A stretch of 64,000 bases of DNA from UBA1351 sp965140555 (GCA_965140555.1 OZ223260.1:124001-188000); one strand, 5' to 3'; numbered from the stretch's first letter, positions 26,723 through 36,863 are shown. Made by a program: numbers and translations. The notes: generated by a model from the letters alone, not told the origin.

Positions 26723-27457
26723 ATGCAATCATACGGAATGACACATGTTGGGTTAATACGATCGGTTAATCAGGATGCTTTTTATAATCAAGATTCGCCT
26801 ATTGGGTGTTTCAAAAATGTTTATGTCCTAGCAGATGGAATGGGTGGCCACCAAGGCGGCGAAGTTGCTTCTAAAATGTCCGTTGATAGTGTTATCCATC
26901 ATATTCAGGAATCGCCCTGTGCTGATATAGGAAAAGTAACTGTTGAGAGCATTTTACATGCAAATCAGACGGTTTTTGCAACTGCGGTACAAGATAATAA
27001 ACTTTATGGGATGGGAACAACTTTAATTGTTGCATCGACACAAGGATCTTCCTTAACAGTGGGACATGTTGGTGACAGTCGCCTTTATGCGATGGGGCGT
27101 CATCTGTTTCAAGTGACAAAGGACCATTCTTATGTTCAGGAATTAGAGGATGCCGGTGTGATTACCCATGATGAGGCGATGCATCATCCCAACAAGAACC
27201 AAATTACACGAGCTGTAGGCGTAGATAAAGAGGTTGCCGTAGATACATATCGATTAGAGTTAAATCAAGAAAATGATCCGATTCGAGCACTGCTTATTTG
27301 TTCTGACGGTTTGACGAATATGGTTACAGAAAAACAAATTGAGGCTATCATTTTGAAAAAGGCATCGTTAAAAGAACGCTGTCATCTGTTGATTGATGAA
27401 GCCCTTAAGGCCGGAGGAACGGATAATATCACGTGTATATTACTAGAAAAGGAATAA
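26723..27457 (+). CDS. stp: PP2C-type protein phosphatase
   Basis: The 244-residue phosphatase has the metal-binding PPM motifs: GLIRSVNQDAF, VLADGMGGHQGGEVAS, GHVGDSRLYAM and a final GGTDNITCILLE. It removes phosphates from Ser/Thr substrates of the partner kinase encoded 12 bp downstream. Together they control cell-wall and translation functions in Firmicutes. Confidence 0.95.
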   Translation: MQSYGMTHVGLIRSVNQDAFYNQDSPIGCFKNVYVLADGMGGHQGGEVASKMSVDSVIHHIQESPCADIGKVTVESILHANQTVFATAVQDNKLYGMGTTLIVASTQGSSLTVGHVGDSRLYAMGRHLFQVTKDHSYVQELEDAGVITHDEAMHHPNKNQITRAVGVDKEVAVDTYRLELNQENDPIRALLICSDGLTNMVTEKQIEAIILKKASLKERCHLLIDEALKAGGTDNITCILLEKE

Positions 27458-27469
27458 GGTGGTGATCTT

Positions 27470-29431
27470 ATGCTACAGATTGGAACAACTTTGAATGAAC
27501 GGTATGAGATAGTTGAAAAAATAGGCTCAGGTGGTATGAGCATAGTATATAAGGCAAGAGACAAGAAACTAGGCCGTTATGTTGCAGTAAAAGTACTAAG
27601 AGATGATTTTTGTTTAGATGATAATTTTGTTCGAAAATTCAAAGTTGAGGCACAATCGGCTGCAAGTTTGTCCCATCATCATATTGTCAATATTTATGAT
27701 GTTGGTAATGAAGGACAAGTACATTTTATTGTTATGGAGTATTTGGAAGGTGTAACATTAAAGGATTATATCCATGAGAATGGTCCTTTAAATGAACGGG
27801 CTATTATGGACATTTCTATGGGAATAGCAGGAGCGCTCTCCCATGCACACAGTAATCATATTGTGCATCGTGATATAAAGCCGCAAAATATTTTGTTGAC
27901 AAAAGACGGGAAAACAAAGGTAACAGATTTTGGGATTGCTCGTGTAGCGACAGACCAAACGATTGATATGCCGGACAATGTTTCGGGAAGCGTCTATTAC
28001 ATAGCCCCGGAGCAAGCTCGAGGTGGCTATCAAGATCATAAGAGTGATATCTATTCCTTGGGTATTACAATGTATGAAATGGCAACAGGCACCTTGCCGT
28101 TTACCGGTGATAATCCGGTGAATGTGGCGTTGAAGCAAATTCATGACCCTATGCCGTTGCCGTCATCGATTAATCCGAATATATCTCAAAATTTAGAGAC
28201 GATTATCCTTAAAGCGACAGAGAAAAAAACAACCTTGCGTTATCAGAGTATCGATGAATTTATGGAAGATTTACAATCTGCAATGGATAATCCGGAAGAT
28301 GTCTTAGTTTATGAAGGGGATGTCTTGTCAGATGAGACGATTGTGATGAATCGTGAAGAAATAGATACGATTAGAACGCAAAGTGAGGTAAAGGAAAAAG
28401 AAAAGGATCCTTTAGATAAATGGGTAGCCATAGGCGGGGTTATGTTTTCGTTTATAATTGTTGGGTTGCTGGCGTTATTTGCCTATAATCAGCTAGCTAA
28501 AGATGTACTGCCGGTTGACATAGAAGTGCCGGATGTGAAAAATATGACGTTAAACGAAGCGACGACTACATTATTGGAACTTGGTTTGGAGGTCGAGGTG
28601 ACGGACCATGTGTATAATGATGATGTGCTAAAAGACCGAGTCATTACTCAAAACCCGGATACAGGTAGTTTGGTTTTAGAAGATACGGTGATTGATGTAG
28701 TTGTCAGTAATGGTGTTCATTTGGTAACAGTTCCCAAAGTAGCAGGCCAAGAATTTGATGTGGCAGAGACGCGTTTAGAAAAGGATGAGTTGATTGTAGT
28801 GCAAGACTATGAATTTAATGAAACAATTCCTGTAGGTACAGTTATTCGTCAAGAACCGGAATCGGGATCAGAGGTGCCGTTAGGGACAGAGGTCACTATT
28901 GTTATAAGCAAAGGTGAAGAAGTGACCTATGTGGAAGTACCGGATGTTATCGGGTTAAGTATAGGGGAAGTGACCTCTGTGTTTAATAGTGTCGGACTTA
29001 CAGTGGGAAATGTAAGCTATGTTCATCATGATACAATTCCTAAAGATCATGTAATCACAATGACGGTTGATGCAGGAAAAGAGGTAAAGGAAGGTTATGT
29101 CATAGATCTGGCGGTAAGCCTTGGACCATCCTTAAAACCGGTATCTAAAACCTTTACTATAAATAATCGACTTCTTCCTGATGAAGAATCAGCTGAAATG
29201 CTAGCGATTTTGGAAATCAATGGTAAACAGAAGGAAATTTATAGGGAGACAGTAACCATTGATAGTTTTCCGATTACGATTACGGTTACGGAAACAGGAG
29301 AAGGGATATTAACATTTTATAAAAACGGAGCGCTGTTTATGACCCGATCCATTAATTTTACAGAAGATGACCAATCAACAAGTGATGATGTGGAAAGTCC
29401 TCAAAATGGAGGAGACGTGAATGAAGGGTAA
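27470..29431 (+). CDS. prkC: Ser/Thr protein kinase with PASTA domains
   Basis: The 653-residue protein has a cytoplasmic kinase domain (P-loop GSGGMSIVYKA, invariant Lys in VAVKVL, HRDIKPQNIL, DFGIARV). A single membrane helix near residues 323-345 follows, and then three PASTA repeats outside the cell (starting at about 355, 421 and 490) plus a C-terminal tail. PASTA domains sense muropeptides or lipid II, coupling wall state to phosphorylation. Its 3' end overlaps rsgA by 11 bp. Confidence 0.95.
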   Translation: MLQIGTTLNERYEIVEKIGSGGMSIVYKARDKKLGRYVAVKVLRDDFCLDDNFVRKFKVEAQSAASLSHHHIVNIYDVGNEGQVHFIVMEYLEGVTLKDYIHENGPLNERAIMDISMGIAGALSHAHSNHIVHRDIKPQNILLTKDGKTKVTDFGIARVATDQTIDMPDNVSGSVYYIAPEQARGGYQDHKSDIYSLGITMYEMATGTLPFTGDNPVNVALKQIHDPMPLPSSINPNISQNLETIILKATEKKTTLRYQSIDEFMEDLQSAMDNPEDVLVYEGDVLSDETIVMNREEIDTIRTQSEVKEKEKDPLDKWVAIGGVMFSFIIVGLLALFAYNQLAKDVLPVDIEVPDVKNMTLNEATTTLLELGLEVEVTDHVYNDDVLKDRVITQNPDTGSLVLEDTVIDVVVSNGVHLVTVPKVAGQEFDVAETRLEKDELIVVQDYEFNETIPVGTVIRQEPESGSEVPLGTEVTIVISKGEEVTYVEVPDVIGLSIGEVTSVFNSVGLTVGNVSYVHHDTIPKDHVITMTVDAGKEVKEGYVIDLAVSLGPSLKPVSKTFTINNRLLPDEESAEMLAILEINGKQKEIYRETVTIDSFPITITVTETGEGILTFYKNGALFMTRSINFTEDDQSTSDDVESPQNGGDVNEG

Positions 29432-30299
29432 GATTGTTAAAGCAGTTGCCGGCTTTTATTATGTAGATGTAGATAAAGATACTGTATATCAGTGTCGAGC
29501 GAGAGGAATCTTTCGTAATAGAAATGTGAAACCGTTGATTGGAGATAATGTTCGTATAGAAGTGACTCATGAAGGTGATATGGAAGGGAATGTACTGGAA
29601 ATATATCCGAGGAAAAATTCTTTGGTACGTCCGACAGTAGCCAATATAGATCAAGCGGTTATTGTATTTGCCTTAGCATTTCCGGATCCTAATTTAAATC
29701 TTCTTGACCGATTTTTGGTAGTTGTTTCCAAAAATGGTATTACGCCCCTTGTCTGTTTCAATAAGTCGGATTTGGTTAGTGAGTCGAAAGCGGAAGAGAT
29801 TGTTGATATTTATAAAAAAGCAGGGTATCAAGTTCTTGTATCGACTGCAAAATTTAGTGATACACTTCCTGAATTTGAAAGGCTATTAAGCGGAAAAACG
29901 ACAGTATTTGCCGGCCCTTCGGGGGTTGGTAAATCAACAATTATTAACTTGCTACAACAACATACCTATATGGAAACCGGTATAGTGAGTGAAAAAATCA
30001 AGAGAGGGAAGCATACGACACGACACGCGAATCTTATACCCATTGACCTAGAGTCCTATGTTGTAGACACCCCCGGGTTCAGTTCCCTCTCTCTGGATGA
30101 TATGGAAGCGGCTGATTTGAAGGAACACTTTCTTGAGTTTCTTACCTATGAGCCATACTGCAAGTTTAATGGCTGTAACCATGTGAATGAACCTTCGTGT
30201 GGTGTCAAAGATGCTGTTTTAGATGGCGATATTTCTCAAAGTCGATATGACAGTTACTTGCAAATATATGACGAATTAGCGAATATAAGGAGATACTAA
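29421..30299 (+). CDS. rsgA: Ribosome small subunit-dependent GTPase A
   Basis: The 292-residue protein has an N-terminal OB fold and a circularly permuted GTPase domain in which NKSD (G4) precedes the P-loop GPSGVGKSTIIN and DTPGFSS. A C-terminal zinc site is formed by Cys residues around CKFNGCNHVNEPSC. It matures the 30S subunit and is a (p)ppGpp target in other Firmicutes. rpe follows after 2 bp. Confidence 0.95.
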   Translation: MKGKIVKAVAGFYYVDVDKDTVYQCRARGIFRNRNVKPLIGDNVRIEVTHEGDMEGNVLEIYPRKNSLVRPTVANIDQAVIVFALAFPDPNLNLLDRFLVVVSKNGITPLVCFNKSDLVSESKAEEIVDIYKKAGYQVLVSTAKFSDTLPEFERLLSGKTTVFAGPSGVGKSTIINLLQQHTYMETGIVSEKIKRGKHTTRHANLIPIDLESYVVDTPGFSSLSLDDMEAADLKEHFLEFLTYEPYCKFNGCNHVNEPSCGVKDAVLDGDISQSRYDSYLQIYDELANIRRY

Positions 30300-30301
30300 A
30301 T

Positions 30302-30964
30302 ATGTTTATTTTAGCCCCATCAATTTTATCATCAGATTTTTCAAAGTTAGGAGACGAGGTTTCGTTTATTGATGCCGCCGGTGCCGATTATATTCATATC
30401 GATGTCATGGATGGGCACTTCGTTCCGAATTTGACATTTGGACCTCCTATTATTAAGGCGATACGTGATAAGTCGGACAAAGTGTTTGACGTGCACTTGA
30501 TGATTAGTAATCCTGATGCTTATATTGAAGCCTATTGTGACGCCGGAGCAGATAGCTTGACCGTACATCAAGAAGTTTGTCCACATTTACACCGAACCCT
30601 TCAAAAAATCAAAGAAAAAGGCATGAAAGCAGCGGTTTCATTAAATCCTGCGACAAGTCTTGATACGTTGGATTATATATTGGAGGATGTGGATATGGTA
30701 CTTCTAATGACTGTTAATCCGGGATTTGGTGGTCAACGTTTTATTCCGGCAATGCTTGATAAAATCAAAGCCCTTTCTGAAATGCGAGAGCGACGAGGAT
30801 TGGATTTTCTCATTCAAGTGGATGGGGGAATTCATTTGAAGAATTTGCAAGCAGTATGTGAAGCAGGGGCGGATGTTATTGTCGCCGGATCTGCTATATT
30901 TAAGGCCGATGATGTGGAAGCCACAGTCCGGGCGTTTAAACAAATCGGAGAAGGAAGTCGATAG
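30302..30964 (+). CDS. rpe: Ribulose-phosphate 3-epimerase
   Basis: The 220-residue TIM-barrel enzyme interconverts ribulose 5-phosphate and xylulose 5-phosphate. It has the metal-binding HIDVMDGHFVPNLTFG, VMTVNPGFGGQ-like MTVNPGFGGQRF, QVDGGI and the phosphate-binding VAGSAIF motifs. It is embedded between rsgA and thiN. Confidence 0.96.
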   Translation: MFILAPSILSSDFSKLGDEVSFIDAAGADYIHIDVMDGHFVPNLTFGPPIIKAIRDKSDKVFDVHLMISNPDAYIEAYCDAGADSLTVHQEVCPHLHRTLQKIKEKGMKAAVSLNPATSLDTLDYILEDVDMVLLMTVNPGFGGQRFIPAMLDKIKALSEMRERRGLDFLIQVDGGIHLKNLQAVCEAGADVIVAGSAIFKADDVEATVRAFKQIGEGSR

Positions 30965-30965
30965 G

Positions 30966-31634
30966 ATGAAGGAAACAATACAAGCCGTTTGGGTTATAAC
31001 AGGTGGTTCTATTGATGAAAGTTGGTTAAAATCATGTATTGAAGCCTATAGGAAGGAAGCGGGTAGGCTTCCTTTTTTGATAGGTGTGGACGGTGGTGTT
31101 GGATGTCTTCTTAGTATAGGGCATCGGCCGGACTATATACTGGGCGATTTTGATACCTTAGACAAAGGCGATATGGAACGTGTGGAGCTTATGGGAGTGC
31201 CTATGACGCGTCTTGATCCGATTAAGGATATGACTGATACCCATGCAGTCTTTGATTGGTTGGCCTCAAATGGCCATGCTTCCGTAAAATTGTTTGGTTT
31301 TTCCGGTACAAGAATGGATCATTCCTTGGCTAACATGTTGGTCCCTTTTTCTTATAGTACCTTCAGCGATATTTGCTATGAAAATACGACGAATAAGATT
31401 TACTTTCATCAAAGACCGAAAGTGTGGAATATCGATAAATGTGGTTTTCGATATATTGCAATTGTTCCGATTGAACCGCTACAGGTCATAGAAACACAAG
31501 GATTGAAATATAATGTTAGCAATAGGGAATTTCGTGTATATGATTCCTATGGAATTAGTAATGAAATAGAAGGAGAAGGGTGTACGATTCATCTTGGAGA
31601 GGGAAAAGGATGGATTATTCTGTCGAATGACTAG
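30966..31634 (+). CDS. thiN: Thiamine pyrophosphokinase
   Basis: The 222-residue enzyme makes thiamine diphosphate from thiamine and ATP. Visible motifs are GVDGGVGCLL, YILGDFDTLD, KDMTDTHAVFDW and GFSGTRMDHSLAN. The ATG at 30966 follows the rpe stop by 1 bp. An in-frame extension into rpe is rejected. It closes the long operon that starts at yicC, because a terminator follows. Confidence 0.93.
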   Translation: MKETIQAVWVITGGSIDESWLKSCIEAYRKEAGRLPFLIGVDGGVGCLLSIGHRPDYILGDFDTLDKGDMERVELMGVPMTRLDPIKDMTDTHAVFDWLASNGHASVKLFGFSGTRMDHSLANMLVPFSYSTFSDICYENTTNKIYFHQRPKVWNIDKCGFRYIAIVPIEPLQVIETQGLKYNVSNREFRVYDSYGISNEIEGEGCTIHLGEGKGWIILSND

Positions 31635-31673
31635 AAGACAATGTAAGTAAATAGAGAGAACTTAGGAAAACAA

Positions 31674-31731
31674 AAAACAGGCCCTACAATCATTACTTCG
31701 CAGATTGAATAATAATTGTAGGTCCTGTTTT
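31674..31731. terminator. Bidirectional terminator between thiN and rpmB
   Basis: Arms 31674-31690 and 31715-31731 pair over 16 of 17 positions around a 24-nt loop. The left arm starts with an A-run and the right arm ends with TTTT, so the structure can act on both convergent transcripts. Confidence 0.8.
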
Positions 31732-31759
31732 ATTGATTTCGTCTAAGCATATTCAAGAA

Positions 31760-31945
31760 TTAAGCACGCTCAACTTTACCAGCACGTAAACATTTTGTAC
31801 ATACGTTAACTTTTTTAGTACTACCATCAACGATTGCACGAACTGTTCTGATGTTTGGTTTCCATTGCTTGTTATTTCTTCTATGAGAATGGCTTACTTG
31901 AATACCGAAGTGTACTCCTTTATCGCAAACTGAACACTTTGCCAT
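31760..31945 (-). CDS. rpmB: 50S ribosomal protein L28
   Basis: The 61-residue protein begins MAKCSVCDKGVHFGI and has a second Cys pair in VNVCTKCLRAGKV. It is thus the zinc-ribbon (C+) form of L28. A GGAGG element precedes the ATG. It is transcribed divergently from yloU. Confidence 0.95.
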   Translation of the reverse strand: MAKCSVCDKGVHFGIQVSHSHRRNNKQWKPNIRTVRAIVDGSTKKVNVCTKCLRAGKVERA

Positions 31946-31988
31946 TGTTGCACCTCCTTACTCTTACTTATATCAATACAACAATCCA

Positions 31989-32017
31989 ATTTTAACAAAA
32001 AAATCAGGAAAAAGCAA
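31989..32017 (-). promoter_or_regulatory. SigA-type promoter of rpmB
   Basis: On the minus strand TTGCTT (32017-32012) and TAAAAT (31994-31989) are separated by 17 bp, ~43 bp upstream of the rpmB start. Confidence 0.55.
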
Positions 32018-32057
32018 GCCAAAGATTTGAGAAAGTGTAAAAAAATTAAAATATCAT

Positions 32058-32085
32058 TTGAATTTCAAAGAAAAGATGATATAAT
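32058..32085 (+). promoter_or_regulatory. Promoter of yloU-fakA with extended -10
   Basis: TTGAAT (32058-32063) lies 16 bp upstream of TATAAT (32080-32085). The -10 box is preceded by TGA, giving an extended -10 (TGATATAAT). The yloU ATG is 33 bp downstream. Confidence 0.7.
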
Positions 32086-32118
32086 TAGTGGGCAGTAACC
32101 TATAAAGGAGGCTTTACC

Positions 32119-32475
32119 ATGGTTGGAATAATGGGTAATGAACTTGGCGAAGTAATTATAGAAAATGAAGTTTTAGCAAAAGTCGCCGGCTTGACAGCGG
32201 TTGAGTGTTACGGAATCGTTGGCATGGCAATGGTGAATTTGACGACTGGTCTTACAAAGCTTGTTAAAGGCGACAGTCTTACAAAAGGCATTCATCTAAC
32301 CGTCGAAGACAATGTCATATCTTTGGAGTTTCATATTATCATAGAATATGGTGTTAATATAAAGGCTGTTACAGATAATCTCATCAGTACAGTCAAGTAT
32401 AAACTTGAAACATTTTCAGGGATGTCAGTGAATAAAATTGATGTCTATGTTGAGGGTGTACGGGTAGACGAATAA
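32119..32475 (+). CDS. yloU: Asp23/Gls24 family protein (YloU)
   Basis: The 118-residue protein has the compact Asp23/Gls24 fold signature: GEVIIENEVLAKVAGLTA, then EFHIIIEYGVNIKAV and INKIDVYVEGV-like VNKIDVYVEGVRV. Members are linked to envelope homeostasis. The gene is usually upstream of fakA, as here (21 bp). AAAGGAGG precedes the ATG. Confidence 0.9.
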   Translation: MVGIMGNELGEVIIENEVLAKVAGLTAVECYGIVGMAMVNLTTGLTKLVKGDSLTKGIHLTVEDNVISLEFHIIIEYGVNIKAVTDNLISTVKYKLETFSGMSVNKIDVYVEGVRVDE

Positions 32476-32496
32476 TAACTTGAAGGAGGAAGACCA

Positions 32497-34167
32497 GTGA
32501 CGATAGAATCAATTAATTCGAATATATTAAAAAATATGTTCATTGCTGGTGCGAAATATTTAGAGTCAAAGAAAAATTACGTAGATGAGCTCAATGTTTT
32601 CCCTGTACCCGATGGTGATACAGGTACGAATATGACGTTGACGATACTTGCAGCAGCAAAAGAAGTAGAAAAAGCAAACGGATCCGATATAAAAGCAGTT
32701 GCCAAGGCAATTTCATCCGGATCATTAAGAGGGGCCCGTGGTAATTCAGGGGTTATTTTATCCCAGTTGTTTCGTGGATTTGCTAAAGAGGTCGGTCTTT
32801 ATGAAACGTTGGATACCGTCATTTTGGCAAATGCAATGGGAAAAGGTGTAGAAACAGCTTACAAAGCTGTTATGAAACCGAAAGAAGGAACAATCTTAAC
32901 CGTCGCACGAGGCATGGCAGATAAAGCGGCTGAATTAGCGGTTGAATCAAGAGATATAATAGAAACGTTAAAAGCAGTTATTGAACATGGTAATATTGTA
33001 CTGGAACAAACGCCGGATATGTTACCGGTTCTTAAGGAAGCCGGCGTTGTAGATGCTGGCGGGCAAGGTCTTGTTTATGTGTTAAAAGGAGCCTTGATGG
33101 CTTTGGAAAGCGGAACAGATATGACCCTTGAGTTGGAAGAAGATCCTACAAGCTCAGAGGTTAAAGTAAATGTTGTTCATGCAGAAGAAGATATTAAATT
33201 CGGGTATTGTACAGAATTTATTGTTGATACTCAAGGCAAGAACACGTATGAAGAGAATGAAGAACATGCCCTTCGCCTGAAACAATATTTGGCAACGTTA
33301 GGTGATTCTATTGTAACCGTATATGACGAAGAAATTATTAAGGTACATGTGCATACCAATGATCCTGGCTTAGCAATGCAAAAGGGTCTTTCGATTGGTC
33401 GCTTAATGAATATCAAAGTGGATAATATGCGCATTCAACATGAAGAACGCGTGATTCACGGTGTGGATAGTATTATTCATGAAGAAGAGAACGCAGAAGT
33501 TGAGATGAAACCTTATGCATTTGTGGCGGTAGCGGCAGGTGACGGTATGCAAACTATTTTTGAAAGTTTAGGTGTGGATTATGTTGTAACCGGTGGTCAA
33601 ACGATGAATCCAAGTACTGAAGATTTTGCAAAAGCTGTTGAAACCCTTCATGCAGAACATGTATATATTTTACCGAACAACAAGAACATTATACTTGCAG
33701 CGACGCAAGTGAATGATATAGTGGATTCTTGTGAAGTGCATGTTGTTCAATCCCGTTCGATACCGCAAGGAATTGCGGCGTTAATTGCTTTTGATCCGGA
33801 AGGAACTGTCGATGCTAATTTAGAAGAGATGAACGAAGCGATGGGTTATGTTAAAACGGGGCAAGTTACTTTTGCTGTAAGAGATACAAGTATAGATTCG
33901 AAGCCAATTAAAGAAGGCGATATTCTAGGTATTGGTGATGATACATTACGTGTTGTGCATCCGGATAAGGAAGAAGCGACAAAAGAGCTTCTCAAAGAAT
34001 TGTTGGATGTCGATAGTGAACTTGTTTCTATTTATTATGGTGAAGACCAGACAGAAGAAGATGCAAAAGCCCTTGGTGAATTTATTCATACAATCGACAG
34101 AGATGTTGAGGTTGAAATTCATTATGGAGGACAACCGTTATACTACTATATTCTCTCTGTTGAATAG
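32497..34167 (+). CDS. fakA: DAK2-domain fatty acid kinase catalytic subunit-like protein (YloV/FakA)
   Basis: The 556-residue protein has an N-terminal DAK2 kinase domain with the metal- and ATP-binding motifs VFPVPDGDTGTNM and SGSLRGARGNSGVILSQ. A middle domain and a C-terminal FakA/DegV-like domain follow. With a FakB partner, FakA phosphorylates exogenous fatty acids. No fakB is in this window. The start is a GTG behind GGAGGAAGA. Confidence 0.88.
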   Translation: MTIESINSNILKNMFIAGAKYLESKKNYVDELNVFPVPDGDTGTNMTLTILAAAKEVEKANGSDIKAVAKAISSGSLRGARGNSGVILSQLFRGFAKEVGLYETLDTVILANAMGKGVETAYKAVMKPKEGTILTVARGMADKAAELAVESRDIIETLKAVIEHGNIVLEQTPDMLPVLKEAGVVDAGGQGLVYVLKGALMALESGTDMTLELEEDPTSSEVKVNVVHAEEDIKFGYCTEFIVDTQGKNTYEENEEHALRLKQYLATLGDSIVTVYDEEIIKVHVHTNDPGLAMQKGLSIGRLMNIKVDNMRIQHEERVIHGVDSIIHEEENAEVEMKPYAFVAVAAGDGMQTIFESLGVDYVVTGGQTMNPSTEDFAKAVETLHAEHVYILPNNKNIILAATQVNDIVDSCEVHVVQSRSIPQGIAALIAFDPEGTVDANLEEMNEAMGYVKTGQVTFAVRDTSIDSKPIKEGDILGIGDDTLRVVHPDKEEATKELLKELLDVDSELVSIYYGEDQTEEDAKALGEFIHTIDRDVEVEIHYGGQPLYYYILSVE

Positions 34168-34197
34168 TCAAATGACGATTGTATATAGTCGATACGT

Positions 34198-34240
34198 AGA
34201 AGAACAAAGAGGGTGTCTGTGACACCCTCTTTGTTCTTCT
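34198..34240. terminator. Terminator between fakA and recG
   Basis: The arms 34198-34217 and 34221-34240 are perfectly complementary over 20 bp with a TGT loop. The G+C-rich core (AGAGGGTGTC and its complement) is flanked by an A-rich left base and a T-rich right base. Confidence 0.75.
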
Positions 34241-34259
34241 GTGGGAATAGGGGGACCCG

Positions 34260-36293
34260 ATGAATGAGTTACTAAATGATGTCAAGACCCTTAATAAAGT
34301 TGGCCCTAAGACGCGGGAACAACTTGAAAGTATGGGGATTACAAGAATAAGTGATTTAATCCATTATTATCCGCGAGATTATGAGCATATTGCGGGCATA
34401 CGAGAGATTAGTTCCCTTATAGAAGGGGAAGTAGCCTATGTCAAAGTGCGTGTTCTTAATGCCCCTCAGATGTTGCGGATTCATGGGAAACTAATGATTC
34501 AGTTTCAGGTGGAAGATGAGACGGGACGATTGAAAGTTACTTTTTTTAATCAACCCTATATTAAAAAAATGATAAGCCAAGGTGAAACCATCATTCTCAA
34601 AGGAAAATACAGCGTGAAGAATAATCGACGTCTATTCGGCAATCCGAAATTAATCAAAGAGGAAGAATTCAAAACGCTGATGGCGATACAATTGAAGCCG
34701 ATTTATCCCCTTTCGAAAGGGATGAATCTGAAAAAGCTGACAGGTCTTATTGATCAAGCGATTGAACATATGAAACATCAAGTGGTGGACTATCTCGATG
34801 ATATGACGAGAGAACGCTATCAACTAGCATCTTTAGCTTATGCCTATGAAAAAATTCACTACCCAATTATGGAGAAAGATTTGGCCCTTGCAAGACGACG
34901 GCTGGTTTTTGATGAGTTTTATCTCTTTCAAATAGCTATGCGACGGATACGGGAACAGGTTAAACGCGAAAGTAGCCATTTTAAAATTGAGCGTAAGTCG
35001 GAGATTCAACACTTTATTAAAGAACTTCCGTTTAAGTTGACAGGTGCACAACAGAAGGCTCTTGAGGACGTGTTTGAAGATATGTCAGGAGAAACAACGA
35101 TGACCCGCTTGGTTCAAGGCGATGTGGGAAGTGGTAAAACCATTGTTGCTACCATTGCGTTGTTAAATACCGTGCTTAACGGATATCAAGGTGCTTTTAT
35201 GGCACCTACGGAAGTATTGGCTAAGCAGCATTATCATAGTTTGTCCCAACAGTTAAAACCCTATGGAGTGACAGTTGAGTTACTCATCGGAAGTACAACA
35301 GCCAAAGAAAAGCGTCGGATATATGGGGCTATGGAAGATGGAACAGTAGGAATTATTATCGGCACACACGCATTAATTCAGGATCAAGTTAGTTTTCATA
35401 ACTTGGCATTGGTAATCACAGATGAACAACATCGTTTTGGTGTCCTTCAACGCGAAAGCCTAGTTAATAAAGGAAAGTATCCGCATACGATGGTCATGAG
35501 TGCAACACCTATTCCGAGGACTCTTGCATTGATTCTATATGGGGATTTGGATATCACAATCATTAACGAAATGCCTGTCGGAAGACAAACGATAGAGACG
35601 TATTTGGTAAATAGTTCCTATCGGCCTCGGATACATGGGTTCATCGAATCGGAAGTAAACAAGGGGCGACAGGTCTATGTCGTGTGTCCCATGGTCGAAG
35701 AACAAGAAGAAAGTGATTTGAAAGCTGTTGAAACCTACGTTGAAGAATTGCGACAAGTGCTACCTTCAAGTATACGATGTGCCATGTTGCACGGACGTAT
35801 GAAAAGTAAAGAGAAAACGTCTGTCATGGAAGCGTTTATGCGTTATGATACGCAGGTTCTTGTCAGCACAACGGTTATCGAAGTAGGCGTTAATGTACCG
35901 AATGCAACACTCATGGTTATTGAAAATGCTGAACGTTTTGGATTGGCTCAACTTCATCAATTACGTGGGCGTGTTGGCCGGGGAGGAGAACAATCCTATT
36001 GTGTTCTCATATCAGATACAAAGAATCAAACAACCCGAAAGAAACTTAAGTTTCTGAAGGATCATGATGATGGGTTTGATTTGGCGGATTATGATTTGAA
36101 AACACGAGGGCCAGGAGATGCGTTTGGTACGATGCAACATGGCGTGCCGTTTTTCCGACTAGCGGATATGTATAAAGATAAAGAATTATTGGATTATGCC
36201 ATAGCTTTATCCGAAGAGACAGAAGAAAACGAGGCACTATCAACCCAACTGGAATTGTTTTATTATCAAATGGATGGCGATATAGGATTATAA
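34260..36293 (+). CDS. recG: ATP-dependent DNA helicase RecG
   Basis: The 677-residue helicase remodels stalled forks and branch-migrates Holliday junctions. It has the N-terminal wedge/OB domain (VGPKTREQLESMGI) and the helicase motifs GDVGSGKTIVA, TDEQHRFGV, MSATPIPRT and QLRGRVGRG. rsmD follows after 11 bp. Confidence 0.95.
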   Translation: MNELLNDVKTLNKVGPKTREQLESMGITRISDLIHYYPRDYEHIAGIREISSLIEGEVAYVKVRVLNAPQMLRIHGKLMIQFQVEDETGRLKVTFFNQPYIKKMISQGETIILKGKYSVKNNRRLFGNPKLIKEEEFKTLMAIQLKPIYPLSKGMNLKKLTGLIDQAIEHMKHQVVDYLDDMTRERYQLASLAYAYEKIHYPIMEKDLALARRRLVFDEFYLFQIAMRRIREQVKRESSHFKIERKSEIQHFIKELPFKLTGAQQKALEDVFEDMSGETTMTRLVQGDVGSGKTIVATIALLNTVLNGYQGAFMAPTEVLAKQHYHSLSQQLKPYGVTVELLIGSTTAKEKRRIYGAMEDGTVGIIIGTHALIQDQVSFHNLALVITDEQHRFGVLQRESLVNKGKYPHTMVMSATPIPRTLALILYGDLDITIINEMPVGRQTIETYLVNSSYRPRIHGFIESEVNKGRQVYVVCPMVEEQEESDLKAVETYVEELRQVLPSSIRCAMLHGRMKSKEKTSVMEAFMRYDTQVLVSTTVIEVGVNVPNATLMVIENAERFGLAQLHQLRGRVGRGGEQSYCVLISDTKNQTTRKKLKFLKDHDDGFDLADYDLKTRGPGDAFGTMQHGVPFFRLADMYKDKELLDYAIALSEETEENEALSTQLELFYYQMDGDIGL

Positions 36294-36304
36294 GGAGAAA
36301 ATTT

Positions 36305-36862
36305 ATGCGAGTAATAGCAGGAACAGCCAGACGACTTCAACTAGAAAGTCCTCTGGATAAAGTGAGACCGACAACGGATCGTACAAAGGAAACGCTTTTT
36401 AATATGATTCAGCATAATATTTATGATTCAACGGTATTGGACCTTTTTGCCGGTTCTGGTGCTCTTGGTATTGAATGCTTGAGTAGAGGCGCTAGTCATG
36501 CTGTTTTTTGTGATAACTATGCTGTTTCCATTGATTGTATTAAAAAAAACCTGAATCATACAAAACTTATTGAAAAAGCCAGCATTTTAAAGTATGATTA
36601 TGGCAAGGCACTTGACTTTTTACAGAAAGAGGAAAGACGCTTTGATCTGATTTTTTTGGACCCGCCGTATCGATTGGATTTAGAAAACGAGGCACTAGTG
36701 CTTATTGATGCTATGGATTTATTGAATGATGACGGAATGATTATTGTCGAAACGGCGCTTGACACAGAGATTGATATGTCAAGGTGTCCTCATTTAGAAA
36801 TTGAACGGGTTAAGGCTTATAAAACAAACAAGATGACGTTCATTCTTAAGAAAGGTGTATAA
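36305..36862 (+). CDS. rsmD: 16S rRNA (guanine-966-N2)-methyltransferase
   Basis: The 185-residue SAM methyltransferase has MRVIAGTARRLQLESP, RPTTDRTKETLFNMI, the SAM loop VLDLFAGSGALGIE and catalytic DPPYRLD. It modifies 16S rRNA during 30S assembly. coaD follows after 1 bp, the usual rsmD-coaD pairing. Confidence 0.95.
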   Translation: MRVIAGTARRLQLESPLDKVRPTTDRTKETLFNMIQHNIYDSTVLDLFAGSGALGIECLSRGASHAVFCDNYAVSIDCIKKNLNHTKLIEKASILKYDYGKALDFLQKEERRFDLIFLDPPYRLDLENEALVLIDAMDLLNDDGMIIVETALDTEIDMSRCPHLEIERVKAYKTNKMTFILKKGV

Positions 36863-36863
36863 C